Source: Glebionis coronaria
Lineage: Eukaryota; Streptophyta; Magnoliopsida; Asterales; Asteraceae
Length of the DNA: 64,000 nucleotides
NCBI GenBank assembly: GCA_025667525.1
Contig: CM046878.1
Span: 396,122,974-396,186,973 of the forward strand
Reading direction: 5' to 3'
The notes beneath the pieces are model-generated. The model worked only from the letters and a program-made list of their open reading frames with translations, searched no databases and was not told the origin of the DNA. The position numbers and the translations under genes are program-made. Shown in pieces: positions 36,298 through 45,061 of this stretch. Position 1 is the stretch's first letter; every line of letters starts with the position of its first letter.

Positions 36298-37684
36298 GGA
36301 CTGAATGTTGATTTTTCCAGCAATGGGTCATTATCTCAACGGGAGGAATAGATGGAGGCAAAGACTCGGAGAGAGAAGGAGAAGTCAACTCTTCGATTTG
36401 AGCAATAAGAAGGTGCACTTTCCGTAATGTATCGCAAAGAATCACGTCTTCCACCTCATCCAAAAGATCATGTTCATCGGTGAACTTCTCGTAATTCGGA
36501 GAGAATAAATCGTCATCGCCCGCATCTCCCGGTGGAGATTGAGAAACTTCAAAAGTGAAATTCTCATAGCGGAGAGAAGAATCGTCATCACTAGGATCGA
36601 CCTCTTCCGTAAGAGCAACGTCGTCCTGAAGCTCCATAGCAGGTGAGTCACAAACCTCATCATCCAATAATTTGTCGAGACCAACATCAATAAGCTCATT
36701 CAACGAATCAAGATCGTTAGACGCAGTAGGAACATCGAGAGTAGGAGCATCAACTTCATAAGATGTGTTGAAAGTGCATACAGCATCGTCGTCATCATCA
36801 TCATAATAGTATTGATGCATAAGAGGAGGGGTATAATCACTAAGATTAGATACTTGCTTTTGTTGCAGTCGCTTTTCCTCCGCCCATGCTTCTTTTGTTA
36901 GAACAACGGCTTCTTGAAGTTGCAGAATGATGGAGTATAGTTCGTCATTCAAAGTAGTGAGTTGTGGGTCAAGATTAATTTGCTGAGAGGATTGATGATT
37001 GAGGGTGTGATGTGGGGGCTCAAAATGTTGAAAACCTGAATTATAGCATGGGTGTGGCTCATAGTAGTTCATCAGTTGAGAAGAATTAGAACACGGATTT
37101 GGTTCATAATAATCCATTGGTGACGAAAATTGAGGACACGGATCTGGCTCATAATAATTCGTTGGTTGACAATAAGAAGTATCGTGAGGACCCCCATAGT
37201 TGTTGCAAAACAGGTAAGGAGAAAGAGTGGGTGCGTCTTGTGGATAACTATCATCATTGTCATAATTGTACCCCGGTTCTTGCCCGTGACCATACGGGTA
37301 TCGAACCGGGCAGGAAACATACCAATGAGAATCGCTTCCACAATAGATGCACGAGGGAACAGGAGGTGGGTTCAAAAAGGACGAATTGGTCGAGTTGCAC
37401 AAGGGACAAAATCCTAGTTGTGTGTTGTCGATATCGTTTCCGCACCGTTCACATGTACACCATTGACAAGAGTCGTTCCCGCATAATCGTCTCCCACACC
37501 CGACGCAATGGACATAAAAATCATAAAGAAAAATAGATAAGCAAGAAGAATATTTTTGGTGCAAAACTTTGAAAAAGAAATGCTTTTTATGATTTTTCAA
37601 ATGTTTTTGGGATTTTTGAAAATTTTTGATACAAAAAATAACGTTCACGAGTGAACGGATCCCAAAAGCCAACGCGTCTCTCAC
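36281..37684 (-). CDS. Element C cysteine-rich zinc-ribbon-like ORF
   Basis: The open frame has 467 codons, but the first ~55 look like leader sequence (they correspond to the non-coding leader of element B), so the real start is unclear. The core has paired cysteines: CVGCGRRLCGNDSC, CTCERCGND, CPLCNSTNSS, CIYCGSDSHWYVSC and CNNYGGPHDTSYC. Three YYEPxPC repeats follow (about residues 180-225), then a Gln/Glu-rich segment and a long acidic tail. It sits where gag would be, yet has no capsid domain I recognise. A nucleic-acid-binding role is plausible from the zinc-ribbon pattern. Similar ORFs are, as I recall, common in Asteraceae retroelements. Confidence 0.6.
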   Translation of the reverse strand: MRDALAFGIRSLVNVIFCIKNFQKSQKHLKNHKKHFFFKVLHQKYSSCLSIFLYDFYVHCVGCGRRLCGNDSCQWCTCERCGNDIDNTQLGFCPLCNSTNSSFLNPPPVPSCIYCGSDSHWYVSCPVRYPYGHGQEPGYNYDNDDSYPQDAPTLSPYLFCNNYGGPHDTSYCQPTNYYEPDPCPQFSSPMDYYEPNPCSNSSQLMNYYEPHPCYNSGFQHFEPPHHTLNHQSSQQINLDPQLTTLNDELYSIILQLQEAVVLTKEAWAEEKRLQQKQVSNLSDYTPPLMHQYYYDDDDDDAVCTFNTSYEVDAPTLDVPTASNDLDSLNELIDVGLDKLLDDEVCDSPAMELQDDVALTEEVDPSDDDSSLRYENFTFEVSQSPPGDAGDDDLFSPNYEKFTDEHDLLDEVEDVILCDTLRKVHLLIAQIEELTSPSLSESLPPSIPPVEIMTHCWKNQHSVHASRY

Positions 37685-37709
37685 AAAAAACCGTTAATCT
37701 TCACGAAAA

Positions 37710-37727
37710 GAGCCGGCAGCGGCGCCA
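37710..37727 (-). other. Element C primer binding site
   Basis: TGGCGCCGCTGCCGGCTC on the minus strand, identical to elements A and B, three bases inside the LTR end. Confidence 0.8.
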
Positions 37728-37730
37728 TTT

Positions 37731-39828
37731 TAATACTAAGATTTTACTAGTTGAAAAAGTGTCCGTTTCTCGGTGTCTAATCGAATTGATTTCCGGTTAA
37801 ATGTGTGACTCAATTGTTTTTGGTTAAGAAAAAGGGAAGTTGATTATCTATAACTAATTAAAAAGTAAATGCGAAAGGTATTTAAAAACAAACTAAAGAC
37901 AAGTACAAATAATAAAAGTAAAACAAGGTGAATATTAAAAACTAAAAGTTAAAACGATATTAAAATGAATATTAAAACAAATAATAAAACGTAATTTAAA
38001 GCGAAACAATTAATAAAAATAAATCTAAAAGACAAAATTAATTATCGACTCGAAAATAAAGTTTACTAAATGAAAAAGGAGAGAATAAAACTAAAATGGT
38101 ACTGTAAAGCTAAACGAGGCAAAACCTAAAGCGGGTACTAAATAAAAGATAAAACTTAAACTTTACGAAAAAATATTAATACTAAAAATCGACGAAAAAT
38201 TCAACTAAAAATACGTAACTTTTAGAAATAAAATCGGAACAACTTTCAGATAAAACTAAACAATCACGGAACAATACTATTAAATAAGCAAGCAGGCAGG
38301 CTAGCTGCTGGAAGCAGCCAGACTAGCTGCTCACTTTTGGCGCCTAAATGAATGGAAGCATGCATGCATGCTGGTCCATCGTAATATAAGACTAAAAACC
38401 TCCATCGGAATATTTAAAAATCTATCGTAATATTGATTTTATTGCTAAAGTATCGCAATGTTTATTTGGATCTATCGTAATATGTAAAAAAAAAATAAAA
38501 AAAAAATAAAAACTGTCGTAATAATAGAATATAACAAAGTATCGGAATACTAAAAGAAAACTGTCGGAATGTTTTAAAAAAGAACTATCGGAATGTCTAA
38601 TAATAAAAATTGTCGGAATAATTAAAGTGCCAAATTCTATCCGAATGTGGCTATCAAAATTTGGGCAGCACTTCGTCGCAATATACCTTAAACTCCGTCG
38701 GAATATGCGATCGCAATGAGCGATCGCAATCCCGATCGGAATAAGGGGGATGGTACAAATGATCGCAAAGTAAAACCACAAGGGTTATTGCGATACAAAC
38801 AAGCAACCCATCGGAATGTGTATTACCCTCAATATTGCGATGAACACGAACAAATCCGAAAATGGAGATAAGCACAAATCTCAATAAGCACTTTCAATAA
38901 GCTCACTTAACCAAATCTAAAACAACTCACTAAGCATAAATTTGACAACTTTTGAAATATGAAATTCATAAACTTTATAAAAGGAACTTTAAAAAGATAA
39001 AACTTTTTAGAAAACTTTAAAATCAAATAAGCTAAATACAAAATAAGCCAATAAGATTGTCAAACTTATAGCTTAATTCGTATAAAAGCTTAGATGGAAA
39101 CAAAAACATGAACTTTTTAATCAAACATCACAATTAAACAAAAAAGCATAAAGATTTCGGATAAAAGATGAATCAAGATCAAGAAAGGTAGAATAAGATT
39201 ATGATTAAGACAAGAATTAAACTATCAAAAGTAAAGATTTGATTAAAAAATGAAAGGAAGATAAAAGATTGGGATTCTAGTGAGAGAAACTGTCACTTTC
39301 TCTCTCTAGAATCTCCTACAAAAATGAAAGGAAAACTAAACTAACTAAAAACTAACCAACCCTCCTAAATGAGTTTAGGAGGGTATTTATAGGAAAATGG
39401 GGAGGTGCATGTGTTGCCTCCTCTCTCTTTCTTTCTTCATGTCTTCTCGTCTTTTAAATTCTTAGACTTTATCGACTTTGTCTCGGGATTAATTAAACTC
39501 GTCTTATAATTTCTTTATTTTATTAGACTCGAGTTCTTTGGCTTTATTAAACTTCCGTCTTTAGACTTGTTCTTCGATAAATCTTCAGAATTGGTCTTGG
39601 ACTTCCGTTCTTTTTCCACTCTTGATTTCTTGACTTCGTCTTTTGTCTTTTTCTTCGATAAAAGCCCGTGAAATCCCGTGTTTTCTCCACTTTTCACCTT
39701 TTCGTCCTAAAACACAACAAAAACACAAACCACGCATAATTCGGACATAAATGACATAAAATCCACGTTTTGGCTCGGTTATTATTGTAATTAAGTGGTA
39801 AAAAGGATGGGTGTTTACACACCTATCA
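37731..39828 (-). repeat. Element C 5' LTR (2098 bp)
   Basis: On the minus strand it runs TGATAGGTGTG...AGTATTA, so the terminal CA has decayed to TA compared with A and B. It is longer than the LTRs of A (1573) and B (1796), mainly through a different AT-rich right part (37780-38090). The motif array TCGGAAT/TCGTAAT/TCGCAAT is at 38377-38820. Confidence 0.85.
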
Positions 39829-42146
39829 GCAGCATAAGCGAGGAATATCCTGACAGCTTCCAAACGAGCAACTAGAGCGAATGATTCATCGAAATCTATC
39901 CCTTCTTGTTGACGATATCCCTTAACCACAAGACGAGATTTGTTTTTGATGATGGTTTGTTCTTCATCAAGTTTGTTTTTCCAGATCCATTTGAAATCTA
40001 AAAGCGAAATTCCATAAGGTCTGTCAACAATTTCCCAAACATTTATTCAAACTGATGATTTTCGTCTTGCATTGATTCAATCCACGCATGATCAGTCATG
40101 GCTTGTTTGATGTTTGTAGGTACAGTTGAACTCACGGTAAGTGCGTACACACACATCGTCATCGGTGTTGAGTTGTTTGCGTGTTCGAACCGGTTGTGAA
40201 GGATTTCCAATTACTTGCTCCAATGGATGATCACGAGTCCAATGGTGAGTGGATGGATATCTTTGGTAGAATGTATGCATGTTGGACGGATCAACATGTT
40301 GAGTAGAAGACTCTCCGACTTCATGTACCGGTGTACCGAACGGATTGATAAATTCTTCTTCGTCAGGTTGTGCATCGACTACTTGATTGTTGTTTCCTCC
40401 TTCAGCATTGATGGTTGGTGATGTTGGTTGTATGACAGTTTCTTGAGTTTGTTGAGTATCCAATGGAATAGTCTCTTGAGCAACGGTTGCTGAAGTAGAG
40501 GCAGTTGTGTCTTGTTGATTTTGTTCAGGTGCATCAGTAGTATTGACAGCGGAAGGCTTTGACACAACTTGATTGTTTCCATAGTTATATTCATCAAACA
40601 TTGGATCATATAAATCAACCAACTCATTCATATGTGTCGTATCCGTCGATTCTGTTGTAGGAGTATTTTCTTGACATTCTTGTACGGGACGTACACTGTT
40701 TTGTGTAGGTGCCATTGCTGGACAATGAGGTGTGCGACTTGAGCTGTTGTGTTCAAGTACTATATGTGGCAATTCGTCAAAGTTCACATGAATTGTTTCA
40801 ATAATAATCTTTGTTTTCTTGTTGTAAACTCGATATCCTTTCGACAATGTAGCATACCCCACAAAAATACATGCAACACCTTTTTCTTTCATCTTGTCGA
40901 GATTCTCACCGTCTTTAAGAATGTAGCATAAAGATCCAAATACGTGAAAGAATTTAACTGTTGGTTTCCTGGCATTGATGATGTGGTAAGGTGTATTTTC
41001 ATGTCTTGGGATGACGAGAGAAAGATTTTGAGTATAACAGGCAGTTGCAATTGCTTCAGCCCAGAAGAATAGTGGTAATTTTGAAGCAGAAAGCATTGTT
41101 CGAGCTGCCTCAACCAAGGTGTGGTTCCTTCTTTTGACAACGCCGTTTTGTTCAGGAGTTCGAGCAATAGACGTTTGATGTTCGATACTTTCTTCTTGAA
41201 AGTAAGATTGCAAAGTCTTGTTCAAAAATTCAGTACCCCTATCCGTTCTTACGGTTAAGACTTGAGCTTGAAGATTGCGTTGTATCATCTTGAGAAAGTT
41301 TTTGAGAACCTCTGGTGTTTCATCCTTGGACCTTAAGAAGAAAGTCCATGTGTATCTAGAGTAATCATCAACAATCACGAGAATATACTTTCTCCCGTTA
41401 ATACTCTCTACACGCATGGGACCACATAAATCCATGTGTAGAAGTTCCAATCGTCCTTTAGAGCTTGGGGTAGTCTTTGTTTTGAAAGACTTCCGTTTTG
41501 CTTTCCCCAACTCACAAGAAGAACAAAGATGGTCTTTGACGAATTTTAATTTAGGAAGACAGGTCACAATATCATTCTTCGAAAGCAAGTTGATGGTGTC
41601 AAAGTTGAGATGTGACAATCGTTGATGCCATAACCATGCTTGAGAGGATGTAGCTTTCGCCATTAAGCAAATTGGATTTGTTGAAGATGTATCTTGAAGA
41701 GTTACTGAGTAGAGATCAGACCCACGAGAACCTGTAAGAAGGTCATTCCCATCGTAGTCTCTAACATAGCAAGTAGTTTTCCGAAAAGCCACTTCCAAAT
41801 CCGCATCACAAAATTGACCAACCGAGAATAAATTGTGATTCAGTCGCTCGACGTAATAAACCCGTTTTATAGTGATATTCCCTTGAACCAAGTCTCCATA
41901 TCCGAGTATCGGTGCAAACTGACCATTTCCAAACCGTACCATACCCAGAAACTTCTCCACGAAGTTAATTAGAAGCTTGAGATTGCCCGTCATGTGCTTT
42001 GTGCACCCAGAGTCCATTATGAAGAGAATGATCTCGACGAGCTTCATAAGCATTAGAAGACAATGTAGAGTTTGACAAATGGGAGCCCTTGATAGAAGTG
42101 GGTTCCAAAATATTAGTAGACATAGATTCAAAGGGCAAACTAACAT
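39829..42146 (-). pseudogene. Copia-2 protease, integrase and N-terminal RT
   Basis: The protease motif FIMDSGCTKHMTGN is near residue 45 of the ORF. Integrase follows with an HHCC domain (WHQRLSHLNF ... CSSCELGK), then DDE residues in MDLCGPM, VRTDRGTEF and ARTPEQNGVVKRRNH, and the C-terminal FHVFGSLCYI. A Thr/Gln-rich linker ends at a stop at 40092. RT then shows [15 protein letters not shown] and VRIFLAYAA, directly at the element C insertion at 39829. The frame differs from the upstream segment (41965-42969); the two overlap by 182 bases around the protease start. Confidence 0.85.
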
Positions 42147-43010
42147 TCATAGACCCAATTAGAATAGTGGTTGTCTTAGGTACCCATTTGTATCCAGGTG
42201 GTGTAAATCTAGAGTACCCCTGTTTACATGTCCTACTCATGTTCTCATAAAGCTTCTTTAACATTTTTTGTTTACGTAGAGTAGTGGATTCTAACGCACT
42301 TAGCTTCTTAAGGGGTTGAGCAGTGGATTGGTTCAATGTTTTTGTGGGTTTTCTAGTACTAGTGGGCACAAGAATAGGCTTCCTAGTTCTAGCATTCACG
42401 CCATTATGATTAAAATCACAAGCATCATGATTGAAAGTACGAACACATTTTCCACATTTAACACAAACAAATTCAACATTCGAACTCTTAACATTCAAAC
42501 TGTCATTACATGCAGTTACAGACGTTTTATTCTTAGAAAACTTAAAATTCCTACGGTGATCTTCTACTTCCTTCTTCTTCCCTTGACTATTGTTAGGCAT
42601 GAATATATCTTCAATTCTAGTGCTCTTAAGCTGTGGTCCGCTAACGCTAGTAGTGGGAGTTACTCCTGTAGAAGAAGACACACGTTGATTAGTTTTCCTA
42701 ATATTCTGAGGTAACCCCGATGTTACAGTTTGAGTGGACCTAGTGTTCATCTTGTACATTCCAGGTGCTATTACATTTGTGCTCTTATCAGTTCCTAGCT
42801 TAGGCAAAGTCTGTGGGGGTTTGCCCAAAATAGATGATTTAGGGCATTTAACCGCATTCGGTTGACGAGCAGCGGATGGTTTACCCAAATCAGACTTTCC
42901 TTTCAGTTTCTCAATGAGCTTTTGTAACTCACTGATTGCCATGTCTCTTTCTTGTAGTTGAGCTTTCAAATCCTTTATTTCAAAATCTTTTTCATTTAAA
43001 ATACGAAACG
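41965..43010 (-). pseudogene. Copia-2 gag/linker segment downstream of the element B insertion
   Basis: The frame is open from the B insertion (43010): FRILNEKDFEIKDLKAQLQERD continues the coiled coil found at 52077-53400. A Ser/Thr/Lys-rich linker follows, with a knuckle-like CVKCGKCVRTFNHDAC near residue 170. It runs past the protease start in a second frame. The sequence on both sides of B joins codon for codon once one AAGAT copy is counted. No clear function beyond gag-pol linkage. Confidence 0.65.
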
Positions 43011-43506
43011 AAGATTGATAGGTGTGTAAACACCCATCCTTTTTACCACTTAATTACAATAATAACCGAGCCAAAACGTGTATTTTATGTCTTTTATGTC
43101 AGAATTATGCGTGGTTTGTGTTTTTGTTGTGATTTAGGACGAAATTGTGAAAAGTGGAGAAAACACGGTATTCACGGGCTTTTATTGAAGAAAAAGATGA
43201 AAGATGAAGTCAAGAAGTCAAGAGTGCAAAAAGAACGGAAGTCCAAGACCAATTCTGAAGATTTATCGAAGGAAAAGTTAAAAGACGGAAGTTTACTAAA
43301 AGCCGAGGAACTCAAGTCTATTTTATTGAAGAATTAAAAGACGAGTTCAAAAGAAATCCCGAGCCACAAGTCATTAGAGTCCAAGTTTAAAGAAGATTAG
43401 AAGGAAAAAGGACTAATGGTGCAATTAATGAAGATTAAAGGCTTAAGGACCTAATGACGCAATTAAGAAGAAATGAAGAAGGAGAGAAAGCTTCCTAATC
43501 CTCCCC

Positions 43507-43515
43507 TATATATAG
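43507..43515 (+). promoter_or_regulatory. TATA box in element B LTR
   Basis: CCTCCCCTATATATAGATTAG is unchanged in the 3' LTR (50766-50774), about 490 bases into each LTR. Confidence 0.6.
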
Positions 43516-43972
43516 ATTAGCTCTTAATCATTTTCATTTTGTTGGCTAATCGTGACATTAGTTCTTCCACTTTTAATTACCTTGCCATTTAAATACTTGT
43601 CAAATTTAAATTCTTGTCTTGCACCTTAATTACCATTTATTTTCAAGTAAGTTTTCTTTTTAATTCTTGTTAATCTTTATCTTTATCTTGTTAATCTCAT
43701 TCTACCTTTCTTAATCTTTGATTCTTATTGTTTTTGTTCATGTTCATGTTCTTATTTTTCTTATTTTGATCAAGTGCTTTTGATTATTTTGATTAGTTTT
43801 GTGAGTTTGATTGTTTTGGATTGATTGTTTATGCTTAATAGATGCTTTGTTATTAGTTTGATTTAATCTTGTGTTTGATTTAGCTTTGTTTTGGTTAAAT
43901 TCGTGTTATTATTTGTTCCTTGTTCTTCGGTTTCTTGTTTCTGATCTTCCCAGATAACACAAGCCCAACAAC

Positions 43973-44380
43973 ATTCCGTATAAGGACTTGACAGGTTGAC
44001 TATTCGGAATATTGAGGTATTCTGCATAGGGCAATATTCCGGGTAGGCAGGTTTATTCCGAATTGACTTGGATATTCCGAGTAGAGGAAGATATTCCGAA
44101 TAGGGGATTTTATTCAGCATAGAGTATTTATTCCGAATAGGGACTAGATTCCGCATAGGGGATTTTTCCGAATAGGACTTTATTCAGCATAGAGTGATTA
44201 TTCCGGGTAGGCTAGTTATTCTGAGTAGGGAATTTTATTCCGCATAGCATTTATTTGTTTTATTCCGAGTTGCCATTATTCCGAATAGGTTTGGTTGTTC
44301 CGAATAGAGGGTATTATTCCGGATAGGTGACATATTCCGAGTAAGCCTAATATTCCGAATAAGGTTTATTCCGGATAGGG
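43973..44380 (+). repeat. TTCCGAA-type motif array in element B 5' LTR
   Basis: ATTCCGAATAGG, ATTCCGCATAGGG, ATTCCGAGTAGG and ATTCCGGATAGG recur every 15-35 bases. The same array is at 51233-51640 in the 3' LTR. Confidence 0.85.
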
Positions 44381-44813
44381 GTAATTTTCAGTTTCTTTCA
44401 TTCTAGTCTTTATTTTTCTTAATTTTGAACTTTATTTTTCCCACCTTTTTCCTTACTCGCACTTTAAGTTTATTTGCCTTAAAATTATTTTAGTCTTGCC
44501 TTAGTTTAAGATTTAGTTTTAGTTGCGTTTTATGTTTGCCTTAGTTAGATTTAAGTTTGCGTTATTTTACTTTTAGTGCCCTTAAATTTTAGTCTTGCTT
44601 TTAATTACTCACACCCTTTACTTTAAGTTAGATTTAGATTTACTTTAATTGCACTTTCACTTTAATACTTTTGCACATTTCCCTTTACTACAACGACACA
44701 CACTTTTTTTTCCACCAAAGACCAGCTGAGTCACACATTAAATTCATTTTTCAATTCGAAGAGACATACTTAAACGAACTAATTTTTATACGGGCCAAAA
44801 GCCTTGTATCAAA

Positions 44814-44831
44814 TGGCGCCGCTGCCGGCTC
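44814..44831 (+). other. Element B primer binding site
   Basis: TGGCGCCGCTGCCGGCTC, two bases after the LTR end, as in elements A and C. Confidence 0.85.
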
Positions 44832-45061
44832 TTTTCGTAAAGATTAATGGTTTTCTGTGAAAGACGCGTTTCTTTTTGGGATCCGTTCACTTGTGAGCGT
44901 TATTTTTCTTGCATAAAAAATTCAAAAAACCATAAAAATTAAAAAATTGTTAAAAATCCATAAAAATTAAAAATTTCAAAAAATCCAAAAAGATTTTATT
45001 TTTATTGTGTATATATATTGTCTTTGTGTTTGGTATTGTTTTCTTTTGTCTTTGCAGGTGT

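Larger units (their letters stand above)
32104..39828 (-). mobile_element. Element C: non-autonomous Athila-related element without RT or integrase
   Basis: On the minus strand: 5' LTR 39828-37731, PBS 37727-37710, a cysteine-rich ORF and a short acidic ORF (37684-35884), a ~2 kb non-coding module, a PPT at 33863-33850, and a 3' LTR from 33849 that stops early at about 32104. It interrupts the RT domain of Copia-2 between AYAA (39829) and VFQMDV (32100). Only GCAGC is seen beside the 5' LTR; the expected copy at the other end is missing together with the last ~355 bases of the 3' LTR. No gag of the A/B type, no protease and no pol are present, so it must be moved in trans if at all. Confidence 0.8.
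43016..44811 (+). repeat. Element B 5' LTR (1796 bp)
   Basis: It runs TGATAGGTGTGTAAACACCC...GCCTTGTATCA. TATATATAG at 43507-43515 is a good TATA candidate. An array of ATTCCGAATAGG/TTCCGCATAGGG motifs spans 43973-44380, followed by T-rich sequence. Flanked on the left by AAGAT. Confidence 0.95.

Noticed and set aside
37099..37536. Plus-strand ORF of 145 codons
   Set aside because: Antisense of the cysteine-rich ORF of element C.
43973..44380. TTCCGAA repeats as heat-shock elements or a CRISPR-like array
   Set aside because: Spacing does not give nGAAnnTTCnnGAA units, and repeats and spacers are too irregular for CRISPR; this is a plant LTR.
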